54,901 nucleotides of DNA from an uncultured Methanobrevibacter sp. (GCF_946404245.1 NZ_CAMJCX010000006.1:1-54901), one strand, 5' to 3'. Positions 9,101-20,224 are shown, counted from the first letter of the stretch. Notes: generated by a model from the letters alone, not told the origin. Program-made: numbers and translations.

Positions 9101-11283
9101 TTAAAAGTTACTTTTGTTCCTTCAGGTAAATATTTTCCGTTTTTATCCTTGAATACTGCTGAGTATAACTGGTTATCTCCATAAGTCTTTGTGAGGTCAT
9201 ATCCGTAAACGCTGATGTATTTAACATTTAAATCATAGGATAGCTTTTGTGAGTTGATTGTGAAATCAAACTTATGAACTCCGTTTTCATGAGGAACATA
9301 AGTCAATTCCAATGAATTCGCATTGATTTTCTTGGTTATGAATTCACCATTTTTATTTGATGAGTATTTCAAGTTGTCTAAAACATAATATGTGACAGGT
9401 CCTGTAAATGAAACTTTTATTGTGGTTTTAACACCGTTGTAAACAGTTTTATCCGCAACTATGGAAACTGTGAGAGGTTTTCCGTCGTTTTTATTTTCAT
9501 TGCTTCCAAATGTGTGATACTCTTTTAGCTGATTTGAGATGGATGCTCCATTCACTCCCCACCAGTTGTTTGACACGTCATCATAGTATCCGCTATGGAA
9601 TACAGAAATTCCTTGGTCGCTAGCGGAGTTTTCAATGAATGCATTGTTTGTTAATTTCAAATGAGCCTTTTTGGAATCTGTGTAGAGAACTCCTCCACGT
9701 GATGCTCCGCCATTCTTTTCAAAGTAGTTTCCTGTAACTGTAATGGTGCATGCATTGTTGATGTATATTGCACCACCGTAAAGGGTTCCACCATTTTTCA
9801 CCTGATTTGAAATGAATACTGAATTTTTAATTTCACTTGCTGTGTTTGTATAAATTGCTCCACCGTAATTTTCAGCCCAATTATCCTTGAATGTACAGTT
9901 ATCGACCTTTATGTTTCCACAAGAACGTACTGCTCCTCCGTAACGTTTTTCCTTTCCTCCGTTAGCATAGTTGGAGGTGAATGTACAGTTGTAAAACTCA
10001 AGATTGGTTGAACTGCTGTCTGAATATACTGCTCCACCATCACCTGCAGTTGCATGGTTGTTTTTAAATATTGATGAAACAAATTTTATGTTACCAGATT
10101 TCTTATTTATGTATATTGCACCACCAAAATCGCTGTCTACATGATTTCCGTTAAATATGAGGTTGTTATTTGTTGATCCAATTGTGTCTGTGTAGACTGC
10201 ACCACCATGGTCTTTTGCGGAGTTGTTTGTGAATATGTTTTTTCCACTGAACTGAATGTAATCGGTTTTAATTGCTCCACCTTTGCCGTTTGCTGTGTTT
10301 AGTTCAAAAATGGAATTTCCTGCATGAACCCATTTACCGGAGTATATTGCACCTCCTCCATTAGAATCTGCAGAATTTTGTTTGAAAGTTGTATTTTCAA
10401 GATAAACGTGGCCGTCACCACTAACAAATATGGCTCCACCTTCTTCAGCGGTATTTTTAATGAATTGTGAATTTTCAATTATTAAATCAGCCATTATAAA
10501 GATTGCACCGCCATTTTTCGCATTATTTCCTTCGAAAGTACAATTATAAATATATGAATCTTTTTTTGCAGTTATGGCTCCACCAAATGATCCAGTATTA
10601 TATTTTTCACATTTATTTGAATTGAAAATTGAATTTGTAATTTCAACTGATTTTTCACTGTGAATTGCCCCTGCGGTGTGGGATACAAAATTATTTTCGA
10701 AAACTGATTTTTCAACGACTATGTCTCCTTTGGAATATATTGCTCCACCGTAGAATGATGCTTCATTTCCTGTAAACTTACAACCTATGATTGTCAGTGT
10801 TTCAATAACATTATCGTAAATTGCTCCACCATAATTGCTTACCTTATTATTTGCAAAGGTACAGTTTATAATTGTGTATTTGGCAGAACCTGTAATATAT
10901 ATGGCTCCTCCATCATTGGAGTTTCCATTGATGAAATTCAAATTTTTCAAAGTTATGGTACCTCTTGATGATTTTATGGAACCTTTACTGCAATCAATTG
11001 TATTTCCCGCTCCATCAACGGTCACTGACTTATCAAGGGTTATAGTATTTGCAGGAGTATAACTTTTGTTTAATTTTATTGTTGAACCTTCTGATGCAGA
11101 ATTAATGATTTTTTGAAGGTCTCCGGAAGTATCCATCAATAAGGTGTCCTCGCTTACTTCCAAGTTGTCAAGCGCATCGCTTTCCTGCATTATTTGAGTG
11201 TCATTAGTATTTTCAGCACAAACTGTTGAAATTGAGCATAAAACAAACAACAACAAACAAATAACAGTTATTTTTCCTTTCAT
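6106..11283 (-). CDS. Giant adhesin-like surface protein: signal peptide, right-handed beta-helix (Pmp-like GGAIY) repeats, Ig-like segment, further beta-helix blocks, hydrophobic Gly/Ala-rich C-terminus
   Basis: Signal MKGKITVICLLLFVLCSISTVCA; many GGAIY...N.F..N repeats; 1725 aa. Confidence 0.88.
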   Translation of the reverse strand: MKGKITVICLLLFVLCSISTVCAENTNDTQIMQESDALDNLEVSEDTLLMDTSGDLQKIINSASEGSTIKLNKSYTPANTITLDKSVTVDGAGNTIDCSKGSIKSSRGTITLKNLNFINGNSNDGGAIYITGSAKYTIINCTFANNKVSNYGGAIYDNVIETLTIIGCKFTGNEASFYGGAIYSKGDIVVEKSVFENNFVSHTAGAIHSEKSVEITNSIFNSNKCEKYNTGSFGGAITAKKDSYIYNCTFEGNNAKNGGAIFIMADLIIENSQFIKNTAEEGGAIFVSGDGHVYLENTTFKQNSADSNGGGAIYSGKWVHAGNSIFELNTANGKGGAIKTDYIQFSGKNIFTNNSAKDHGGAVYTDTIGSTNNNLIFNGNHVDSDFGGAIYINKKSGNIKFVSSIFKNNHATAGDGGAVYSDSSSTNLEFYNCTFTSNYANGGKEKRYGGAVRSCGNIKVDNCTFKDNWAENYGGAIYTNTASEIKNSVFISNQVKNGGTLYGGAIYINNACTITVTGNYFEKNGGASRGGVLYTDSKKAHLKLTNNAFIENSASDQGISVFHSGYYDDVSNNWWGVNGASISNQLKEYHTFGSNENKNDGKPLTVSIVADKTVYNGVKTTIKVSFTGPVTYYVLDNLKYSSNKNGEFITKKINANSLELTYVPHENGVHKFDFTINSQKLSYDLNVKYISVYGYDLTKTYGDNQLYSAVFKDKNGKYLPEGTKVTFNVNNAKYSSYIIGNSGTATLNVNLEPGQYTVKSINSKTGESYTNKITVNKRNLTFDILDPYVIKIDGSVNETVTFKVDGKTFTSLTSEDGIAYVTLNVTAGKHTVETIYSGKTTKEEITVTNKYAIRDLDLNGTTYGALLPVYGNETFKKVSNATMYSVIGKDTYRYVMGTGEAFILYNVTVSNSQELTEVLRKMARADYKVDVTVINLKKNTYKITESFWRDSEWNYLIHLTHGTLIIHGNGSIIDDDYKHNFMSLEPNTNVMIDNLEFKKFYRVFANAGEIYTENCIFTENNAKFWATKTFGSVMYNKNKATFKNCIFNGNSNAGSQMYKQGGVLYADKNSITNFIKCSFKTEDDDVRAVERSMIVVYDNNWDTYEHIRDNGYIDDNSALSMKDLRTLTANLTIQRNYKDVAGLMDLTDWLDSKSSATLYNFTLNKGEYIITADSLKKYRDKNEWRSEYLDQSITTFVWERSLLDIKSIPVIINGNGATIKLTENSASDDYHFAYIPNYGSLTLINMTLSGFNTAILNYGTFVAINCTFKDNIMHHKSRDGDYGGAIRNYGNVHCYNSLFKDNGANKGGAYYGIGKSSNGVFSNCQFTGNVIKSNLVWKNNDRNDFEIKELSTVKLINCSGYTPSTIKTESGAVYMVRETLNNTVYSAVVDNLASLMRASKIVNGNTKYDIINITLVKGDYGTIPNSQCLFDADYGTLIINGAGARIFVQNPKDDDTTQFLKTTTRANVVIDNLVIEGYNIAIENMGKLTITNSIFNKNKVDYKFKADYGGAIVNKGLLSVLNTTFTNNYAKYGGAIYNTGSAKVIMSIFSDNTGYSSVDKLGNKIDIYNNDGSIDDVVIFGKGHNNYEKHPMASWRKDILESGFTLLTLSLTMGAGWGIAATGAVAAPLISMGVNAVIGGVLGGAYGLIYANDYQDYSTFWSNVLKGVGRGLQFTPFGGAINGLGNNAIKVAINQIYSKTISGLYDIGKNSVKELEKHNKIIYFT

Positions 11284-11293
11284 ATTAATGACC

Positions 11294-13465
11294 TCATTTA
11301 ATTGTTAGTTTAACCTGTTTACTTACACCTTTATAATAGGCAGTATTTATAAAAGCAATTTTAGCTGCATATTTGCCTTTTTTATTAAGTTTTGTAATTT
11401 TAAAGGTTGCCTTTCCTTTTGAATTAGTTTTTGCAGTGTAAGTTTTTCCTTTTACTTTCAACTTTACCTTGACCTTTTTAATTGCCTTGTTTTTGCTGTT
11501 TTTCAGTATGATTGTATACTTTTTGGTTTTGAGTGATTTTTTGAAAGTTTTCTTTTTAGCAACAATTTTTGTCTTTTCCTTATTTATTTTTATCTTAACT
11601 GATTTGGAATTAGGATTATTATTCTTTGATAAGGTAACTTTTAAGGTCTTGGTACCTGATTTGAATGATTTCAGTTTACTTGCAGTAATTGTAACAGTGG
11701 CAACACCATTTTTATTAGTAGTCACGGTTTTTATTTTCTTGTTGTTGATGTAGAATGTTACTTTTTCACCTGAAATGACTTTTCCATTTTTTCCTTTAAC
11801 AGTAACGCTGTACTTTCCAGCATAGTTGATTGTAAAGGTTTTTTTAGCAGCGCTGAGTGTGATATCTCTTTGGAAGACTGTTGCATTCCCATAGACTGTG
11901 GTGGAGTTGTAATCATCACATTCATATATTACTTCCACATCATAATCGTCACTGTTTAAATTAGGAATGTTCACAGTTGTTTGGCTACCTGTCACATTGG
12001 ATTCATATATTTCATCGTTTATATTAACTACAATTTTACCTTTTGTTATATTATCAGGCAGGGTAACCATGACTTTTAAAATTTCACCATAGGTAATGTT
12101 TGACATGCTAACTGTCATGTTCATAATCATGGTGATTCTTGCATCATCTGAATAAATATTAGCAGATCCATTGCCGGCGGCATTTCCATTGAAAGTGATT
12201 TTGTCTATTGTAAGGTCACCTGCAACAGTTATGGCGCCTCCGGTTTCATTAGCAAAGTTTTTTGTAAATGTGGAGTTGATGATTTTACCGTCAAACATTG
12301 CTATTGCTCCACCAGTGTCTGCTTTGTTGTTGGTGAATGTGGAGTTAATGAAATCTCCTTCACTATCTGAGTATACTGCACCTCCAATTCCACCACGGTT
12401 GTTGTCAAAAGTGGAATTGACAATATTTCCATACTCCTCAATCATTATGGCTCCACCAGTTTCATTAGCGGAATTGTTATTGAATTTGGAGTTGAATACA
12501 TATAAATCATCATTCACTTCACTGTAGATCGCTCCAGCTTTATTTGCAGTGTTATTTATAAATATGCAATCTTTTACAGTATTGTTATCGGATGATAAAT
12601 AAAGTGCACCAGCAGTTTCATCCGCAGTATTGTCTGTAAAATTACATGATTCAACCTCAAATGGGTAAGATGGTGTATAAACGGCACCTCCGTTGGATGC
12701 AGAATTATTTACAAAATTATCGTTTGATAAAATGAAGTTCATTCCATCAGCGTATACTGCACCTCCCATTTCGGCAGTGTTGGATACAAATTTGGATGAG
12801 TCCAATTTCACATTTCTTCCAGTAATGTATGCTGCACCACCAGTTACGGCAGTGTTATTGATAAATGTACAATTTCCTATTGTTCCTTCAAATCCATACC
12901 AGAACAGTGCACCACCATTTTCAGCGGCATTGTTGATAAATGTGCAGTCTATTAAAAAGCCATTAACTCCTGTCCAGTCAACAGCACCTCCATAATTTGC
13001 AGTGTTGTTGATAAATGTACAATTTCTTAGCTCTCCGTTGTGCCCTATCCATTCAATAAGGTTGTATGAATGATCCATATCCCAATTTACAAATATTATG
13101 TTCTTTAAAATTACATTTTCACTATGAATTCTAAGGAAAAAAGGCACGCCACTTGAATTTCCATCGATTTTGTGGCCTTGTCCATCAATGGTTATCCTTT
13201 CAGATATTTCAATACCTTTGCACGGGGTATCTTCATTGACAAGAATGTCATTTTCTAGTTTGATTGTTGAATTGGGAGCAGCATTCTGAATTTCACTGTC
13301 CAAATCCTCAATAGTTTCAATTCCATTTGAAACTTCTAGATTGGTCTCTTCATTCGTCATACTGACATTTTTCATGGTGGCATCATCAATTGCCGATGCG
13401 CTTGCAACTGATATGAATAAACACAAAAATATCAGCATGAGTGTAACATGCTTTAATTTCATCAA
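11294..13465 (-). CDS. Adhesin-like protein: beta-helix repeats plus Ig-like/Lys-rich C-terminal repeats
   Basis: Signal MMKLKHVTLMLIFLCLFISVASASA; repeated NNTA..GGAVY; C-terminal KVKLKVKGKTYTAKTNSKGKATFKITKL. Confidence 0.88.
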   Translation of the reverse strand: MMKLKHVTLMLIFLCLFISVASASAIDDATMKNVSMTNEETNLEVSNGIETIEDLDSEIQNAAPNSTIKLENDILVNEDTPCKGIEISERITIDGQGHKIDGNSSGVPFFLRIHSENVILKNIIFVNWDMDHSYNLIEWIGHNGELRNCTFINNTANYGGAVDWTGVNGFLIDCTFINNAAENGGALFWYGFEGTIGNCTFINNTAVTGGAAYITGRNVKLDSSKFVSNTAEMGGAVYADGMNFILSNDNFVNNSASNGGAVYTPSYPFEVESCNFTDNTADETAGALYLSSDNNTVKDCIFINNTANKAGAIYSEVNDDLYVFNSKFNNNSANETGGAIMIEEYGNIVNSTFDNNRGGIGGAVYSDSEGDFINSTFTNNKADTGGAIAMFDGKIINSTFTKNFANETGGAITVAGDLTIDKITFNGNAAGNGSANIYSDDARITMIMNMTVSMSNITYGEILKVMVTLPDNITKGKIVVNINDEIYESNVTGSQTTVNIPNLNSDDYDVEVIYECDDYNSTTVYGNATVFQRDITLSAAKKTFTINYAGKYSVTVKGKNGKVISGEKVTFYINNKKIKTVTTNKNGVATVTITASKLKSFKSGTKTLKVTLSKNNNPNSKSVKIKINKEKTKIVAKKKTFKKSLKTKKYTIILKNSKNKAIKKVKVKLKVKGKTYTAKTNSKGKATFKITKLNKKGKYAAKIAFINTAYYKGVSKQVKLTIK

Positions 13466-13637
13466 AATTTAACCTCATATAAATTATAATATAATAGTTT
13501 ATAATTTTATAATGTTAAATAGTTTAGTTTTTTAGGGTTAAAATAAAATATTTTTGATAAATGTCTAAAATTTCACTAAATCATGAAATTTCATTTAGTT
13601 TTTTTTAAAGTTGAAATGAAAAAATAAGGCAGAAGAA

Positions 13638-13712
13638 AAACTCTTAATTGAGGGAGTATAATTGAGGTTGAAAGTTATATGGGCTTAAAAAGAAAATCCC
13701 AATTAAGAGTTT
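13638..13712. repeat. Long inverted repeat AAACTCTTAATTG ... CAATTAAGAGTTT upstream of the adhesin operon
   Basis: 13-bp perfect arms with a bulge and adjacent GG/CC pairs; minus strand continues with a T run. Confidence 0.6.
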
Positions 13713-13771
13713 GTGTTAAAAGTATTGTTTCATACTTTATTTAATATGTTGTAGTTCATAGTATATAAAAG

Positions 13772-13787
13772 TTTAGGCATACCTAAA
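13772..13787. promoter_or_regulatory. Candidate DtxR/MDR1-like operator TTTAGGCATACCTAAA next to a TATATAAAA box
   Basis: TTTAGG-N4-CCTAAA inverted repeat in the intergenic region upstream of the adhesin operon. Confidence 0.45.
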
Positions 13788-15710
<1,923 letters not shown>

Positions 15711-15755
15711 TGTAATCCCTAATTTATAAATAAGAGCGTTACTGTATAATTAATT

Positions 15756-16520
15756 ATGCATTTTAAAAAAATTGATGAATTTGAAAATCTTGAAATGAGC
15801 TATATCTGTGATTTTTCAGGAGGTTATATTTCCCGAAACAAACAACTATTTGGAAATATAGAATTAAGCAAATTGAATCAATTTATTTTAGAAAAATCTG
15901 TTTTTGGAACACCTATCTTTAAAATGGGTGAGGGAAATAAAAAACTTTTAATTTTATCTGGAATACATGGAAATGAACTGTCACCTCAGATTGCTAATTT
16001 AAGAGTTATGAATGAGTTGATTGGACATGATTTAGGGGCAAGTTTATATTTTATTCCTTTTGCATCTCCAAAATCTACAATGAATAATGAACGCACATTT
16101 AATTCAATGGATTTGAACAGATCTGCCCATATTAACAACTCAGTGAGTAATTTAATTTTAAAGGCTATTTTGGATTTGGGAATTGATTTTGTAGGAGATT
16201 TTCACTCAACAGCACTTAACTCAAATCCCGGTTTTGAGTCTGTTTTTTCATCAAAATCTCCGTCTTCTGAAAGTTTTTTAATGGCCAATTATATTGCGGG
16301 GTCAGTGGGATGTGATATAATTTCCTTTGATTTCGCCGGCTCTTCTTATAAAGGAGCAGTTGAGGATGTTTGTAACTTAAAAAGAGTTCCTGCGGTTACC
16401 TGTGAGGTTTTATGTCCGTTCGGAAATATTGTAAGTGGAAGTGTTGAAAAATCACTTGCTCAAATGAGAAGTTTTTTAGATTATTTTGGCATTAATACTC
16501 ATCAAATGCTCTCGGATTAA
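15756..16520 (+). CDS. Succinylglutamate desuccinylase/aspartoacylase-family (M14-like) zinc hydrolase
   Basis: SGIHGNELSPQ zinc-binding motif, DLNRS, GDFHST. Confidence 0.8.
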   Translation: MHFKKIDEFENLEMSYICDFSGGYISRNKQLFGNIELSKLNQFILEKSVFGTPIFKMGEGNKKLLILSGIHGNELSPQIANLRVMNELIGHDLGASLYFIPFASPKSTMNNERTFNSMDLNRSAHINNSVSNLILKAILDLGIDFVGDFHSTALNSNPGFESVFSSKSPSSESFLMANYIAGSVGCDIISFDFAGSSYKGAVEDVCNLKRVPAVTCEVLCPFGNIVSGSVEKSLAQMRSFLDYFGINTHQMLSD

Positions 16521-16555
16521 CACTTTTAATTATATTTGATATATTAAAGTGTAAG

Positions 16556-17269
16556 GTGATTACAATATCTTCTTATAAGGGGCATTCTGTATTTGCATTA
16601 CTACTTTCATTGATGTTTTTTCATAGTCCTCTGTTGATTGCTTTAACTTTGATAGGTGCAAATATTCCTGATTTTGATCATAAATTTAAAAAGGACAATG
16701 TCTATAAGTTGATTATTTTAGGATTGATAGTGTTCATTTCACTGTATATCCTTAAATTACCTTATTTGATAGGTTTGATTATAATCTTTTTAGGGGCTTG
16801 TTTTTATTTTTCAGAACATCGGAGTTTCACTCATTCCATTTTCGGTGTTGTTATATTGACATCAGCTGTTTCCCTAATTGTTATTTGGGCTTTTCAGCTG
16901 GTTACATCATTTACAAATATAGATAATCAGTATTATTTATTGGCAATAATAATTGCTCTTTTAAGTTTTTTATTTTTAAACAAGAAGCTTCTGATGGTAT
17001 TTTTACCCGTATTTTTCATAAGTGTTGTGATTGTCCCATTTTTCAACATCAATTATCTGGAAATAATATTCGCATCATTCCTTGGTTTATTTTCACACAT
17101 TGTTCTTGATTCATTCACTCCTGCGGGGATAAAGATATTTGCTCCATTATCCTCAAAAAAAGTATTTAGACAATTTGGATTGGTTTGCATTTTTGTATTG
17201 GTGATTGTTGCAATGCTTTATCAGGGTCCTTTTTATTATAATTTGTTTGAAAATTATGTAATCTCATAG
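16556..17269 (+). CDS. YdjM-like membrane-bound metal-dependent hydrolase (GTG start)
   Basis: ANIPDFDHKF, EHRSFTHSIFG, SHIVLDSFTPAGI; multiple hydrophobic segments. Confidence 0.8.
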   Translation: MITISSYKGHSVFALLLSLMFFHSPLLIALTLIGANIPDFDHKFKKDNVYKLIILGLIVFISLYILKLPYLIGLIIIFLGACFYFSEHRSFTHSIFGVVILTSAVSLIVIWAFQLVTSFTNIDNQYYLLAIIIALLSFLFLNKKLLMVFLPVFFISVVIVPFFNINYLEIIFASFLGLFSHIVLDSFTPAGIKIFAPLSSKKVFRQFGLVCIFVLVIVAMLYQGPFYYNLFENYVIS

Positions 17270-17303
17270 GCATTTAATAATATTGAAATATATAATAATA
17301 TTC

Positions 17304-18353
17304 ATGGTCGAAATTTCAGTAATATTGCCTGTTTACAATAGTCAAGAATATTTGAAAGAATGTTTGGATAGCGTTTTAAATCAGACATTCAAGGATATTG
17401 AAGTATTATGCATTAATGATGGGTCTAGTGATAATTCTTTGGAAATTTTAAGGGATTATGAAGCAGATGAGCGAGTTACTGTCATTGACCAGGAAAATAT
17501 GGGAGTTGCAAAAACCAGAAATAAGGCACTGGAAATTGTTAAAGGTAAATATGTTTACTTTATGGATTCTGATGATTATCTTGATTCCAATGCTTTTAAG
17601 AAGTTGCATGATAATCTAATATCAAATGATTCTGATTTTTGCATACTGAAAGCTATTTTTGTAAATGCAAATGAAAAGTATAAGTTTCCCGCTTTTGATT
17701 TGGATAAGGAATTTGGAAAAGTCAATTTCAATAATTTCACTTTCACATATAAAGATGTCAAGAGTCATGTTTTAAATGATCTGTTTGCTCCATGGCTTAA
17801 AATGTACAAACGGGAATTTTTAATGAGTGATGATGATTTCACATTTCCTGAAATCAAATCCTACTCTGATGCCCCATTCCATGTCAAGACCATGCTGAAG
17901 GCTAAAAGGATATCATTTGTGCCTGAATATCTGTACTATTATCGTGAAAATGACGGTTCATTGGTGCATTCATCCTCAAACACAATTAATTTTTTTATCC
18001 TTTCAGACATTATCAAAAACTATCTTGAGAATAATGGTTTCATGGATGAATTCAAAAAGGAATTTGAGGCATTTCAAGTTGTAAAACTTGTGTATTACAT
18101 GGGATTTTCTGATTCTGATGAATATTATCTAAAAGCTAAAGATGAATTGGAAAAAATAGACTTTGAAAACAATTCTTTAATTCCGCAAAAAGATAAAGAT
18201 AAGGCAAACTTTGTTTTGGATTCTCAGACTCTAAAAGAGGCCAGTTTGGCTATACAGTTGTATGACTGCAAACGTAAGGTTGACACATTGAAAAATTCCA
18301 AAAGCTGGAAGATTACAAAACCTATTAGAAAGTTCACTTCTTCTTTAAAATAA
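17304..18353 (+). CDS. Family 2 glycosyltransferase (ORF opens at TTG 17283; ATG 17304 preferred)
   Basis: VSVILP-like EISVILPVYNSQEYLKECLDSVLNQTFKDIEVLCINDGSSDNS, YFMDSDDYL. Confidence 0.9.
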   Translation: MVEISVILPVYNSQEYLKECLDSVLNQTFKDIEVLCINDGSSDNSLEILRDYEADERVTVIDQENMGVAKTRNKALEIVKGKYVYFMDSDDYLDSNAFKKLHDNLISNDSDFCILKAIFVNANEKYKFPAFDLDKEFGKVNFNNFTFTYKDVKSHVLNDLFAPWLKMYKREFLMSDDDFTFPEIKSYSDAPFHVKTMLKAKRISFVPEYLYYYRENDGSLVHSSSNTINFFILSDIIKNYLENNGFMDEFKKEFEAFQVVKLVYYMGFSDSDEYYLKAKDELEKIDFENNSLIPQKDKDKANFVLDSQTLKEASLAIQLYDCKRKVDTLKNSKSWKITKPIRKFTSSLK

Positions 18354-19316
18354 ATTATTTTTACAAACAAAGAACAGTCCTGAATTTTTAACCCATAGGC
18401 AGAATTTTGATACGATATAAAGCACTGGCAGTTCTATCAACGGTCCTATAACAAGGGCTATTGAAATTAATTCGTGTCCCGGAAATGAGTTTATTGCGAT
18501 TGCAAGCGCCAATGGGGAATTTCGTGCAAGTGTGGTCATGGTAAGGCTGGCATATTCTTGATATGTGAAATTAACTTTTTGTGATACTAACAAATCAATT
18601 ATGACATTAACGCCAAAGAATATGATTAATGGGATGAATATGCTTACTACAGAGTTTAGATTGTTAAATAACAGTCCTCCCTGACTTGCGAATATGCAGA
18701 ATACCGCAAGTGATAAAAACCAGATTTGCAAATTGGTAAACAGTTCTGTGGCCTTTTCTTTTAATTCACTATTCAATATGAATTTTGTAATTTGCGCAGC
18801 AATGAACGGTATTACAATTACAATTAAAAGTGAATATGCGAGCTGTGAGTAATCCATTGTGTTTGCGCTTGAGAAAAATATCACCAGATATATTGGAAGC
18901 AAGATGATTTGCAGCACTAAATTGATTGGCAATATTGAAAGACTTAATTTGACGTCTCCTTTTGCCATTTTAGTAAATACAAGATACCAGTCGGTACATG
19001 GAGTTAATATCAGCATGAAAAATCCGATTACAATATCCAGATTTCCTTTTAAAAATAGGGATCCTAAAAAGTATCCGAATAATGGTGTCCATAGGAAGTT
19101 TATTATTAAACTTGTGGATGTGAATTTGACGTTTTTAAAACTGTCTTTCAGTTCATTAAGTGGAACTTCAAGGAATAATCCGTAAAGCATCAGACATAGG
19201 AATATGTTGATTAGGTATTCGCTGTTTTGCGCAATAATGTCAATGTTACTAAATATCAGTCCTATGACGACGGCTGAAAAAATTATTATCGGTTCTAGTT
19301 TTTCTATTAAATCCAT
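18345..19316 (-). CDS. ACR3-like / bile acid:sodium symporter superfamily transporter
   Basis: About 10 hydrophobic segments; TPCTDWYLVFTKMAKGD, NSPLALAIA signature-like segments. Confidence 0.8.
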   Translation of the reverse strand: MDLIEKLEPIIIFSAVVIGLIFSNIDIIAQNSEYLINIFLCLMLYGLFLEVPLNELKDSFKNVKFTSTSLIINFLWTPLFGYFLGSLFLKGNLDIVIGFFMLILTPCTDWYLVFTKMAKGDVKLSLSILPINLVLQIILLPIYLVIFFSSANTMDYSQLAYSLLIVIVIPFIAAQITKFILNSELKEKATELFTNLQIWFLSLAVFCIFASQGGLLFNNLNSVVSIFIPLIIFFGVNVIIDLLVSQKVNFTYQEYASLTMTTLARNSPLALAIAINSFPGHELISIALVIGPLIELPVLYIVSKFCLWVKNSGLFFVCKNNLF

Positions 19317-19326
19317 GCTTCCACCT

Positions 19327-19342
19327 TTTAGGTATGACTAAA
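19327..19342. promoter_or_regulatory. Candidate DtxR/MDR1-like operator TTTAGGTATGACTAAA, 11-26 nt upstream of the transporter start
   Basis: Near-palindrome differing at one base from the reverse complement of 13772-13787; minus-strand TATA-like AGTATATATTATG lies upstream. Confidence 0.45.
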
Positions 19343-19540
19343 TTTTTATGTCATAATATATACTTTTTTCTTACATTAAAATTTTCTTTATTTCCTATTT
19401 TGACCTATAAATTTTTGTTATTTTGGCATTTAAACTAATAAAATTGTGTGTTTATTTTTTTTAAAAAAATATTTCATATGTTATTGATTTTTCATTAGCT
19501 TTTTTTTAAAAATGCATACATTTATAATAAATAATCATGA

Positions 19541-19562
19541 TAAATAATAATATTATTATTTA
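19541..19562. promoter_or_regulatory. 22-bp perfect palindrome TAAATAATAATATTATTATTTA upstream of ehbA
   Basis: Perfect self-complementarity read directly; ends about 48 nt before the ehbA ATG. Confidence 0.35.
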
Positions 19563-19609
19563 GTCAGTATTATGGCTATTATTAATATTAACGAAATGGA
19601 GCTTGTTTA

Positions 19610-19924
19610 ATGTTTTTGACTAGAATTGGCTATGGAATTGTATATTTCTTAGTTCTTATTTATGAAATAATTAAAGCAACATTCGATGTTTGTTTTAATT
19701 CAATTATGAGAAGAAATATTGATCCTATTGTTGTTGATATTGAAACAGTATTAGAGAGACCTGTTTCACAGACAATTTTAGCAAACAGTATTTCTTTAAC
19801 TCCTGGTACCTTGTCTGTTGATTTAGACAGTGAGAATAACATTATTAAAGTAGCTGCTATTTCTCCAAGAAAAAAAGAGGATATCATTCCTTTTGAACCG
19901 TATATTAAGAAAATGTTAGAATAA
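19610..19924 (+). CDS. ehbA: Energy-converting hydrogenase B subunit A (MnhE-like)
   Basis: Na+/H+ antiporter MnhE-like protein, first gene of the ehb cluster. Confidence 0.85.
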   Translation: MFLTRIGYGIVYFLVLIYEIIKATFDVCFNSIMRRNIDPIVVDIETVLERPVSQTILANSISLTPGTLSVDLDSENNIIKVAAISPRKKEDIIPFEPYIKKMLE

Positions 19925-19957
19925 TAACATTTCCTAAAAATAATCGAGTGAGATAGT

Positions 19958-20224
19958 ATGGATATATTGTTTATTTCAAAATATTTAGTGGTTATTGCAT
20001 TAATCATATTAATGTTGGCTGCTTTAAGAGCAAGTGCATATAAATCCACTTCCATGGGGCTTTTAGGAAGCTCCGTTATTGTTAATGCCTTTGCATTAGC
20101 ATTATTGATTATCGGTGGTTTATATAATCTTGAATTCTATAGGGATATATCATTAGCTTTAATATTCTTTGGTTTTGTAGGCACTGTTGCTTTTGCTGTT
20201 GTTTTGGGAGGTGATGATGAATGA
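19958..20224 (+). CDS. ehbB: Energy-converting hydrogenase B subunit B (MnhF-like)
   Basis: Small three-TM protein; ehb order. Confidence 0.85.
   Translation: MDILFISKYLVVIALIILMLAALRASAYKSTSMGLLGSSVIVNAFALALLIIGGLYNLEFYRDISLALIFFGFVGTVAFAVVLGGDDE

Noticed and set aside
12171-12995. Plus-strand ORFs (118 and 100 aa) with repeated APPVS/TAPP peptides
   Set aside because: They are the reverse reading of the adhesin GGAIY-type repeats, not independent genes.
6700-13000. Many short DNA repeats such as gctccacc resembling a repeat array
   Set aside because: Explained by protein-level beta-helix repeats; spacing and sequence are too variable for a CRISPR or tandem array.
19660-20055. 131-aa minus-strand ORF across ehbA/ehbB
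   Set aside because: Antisense to the ehb operon and not protein-family-like.
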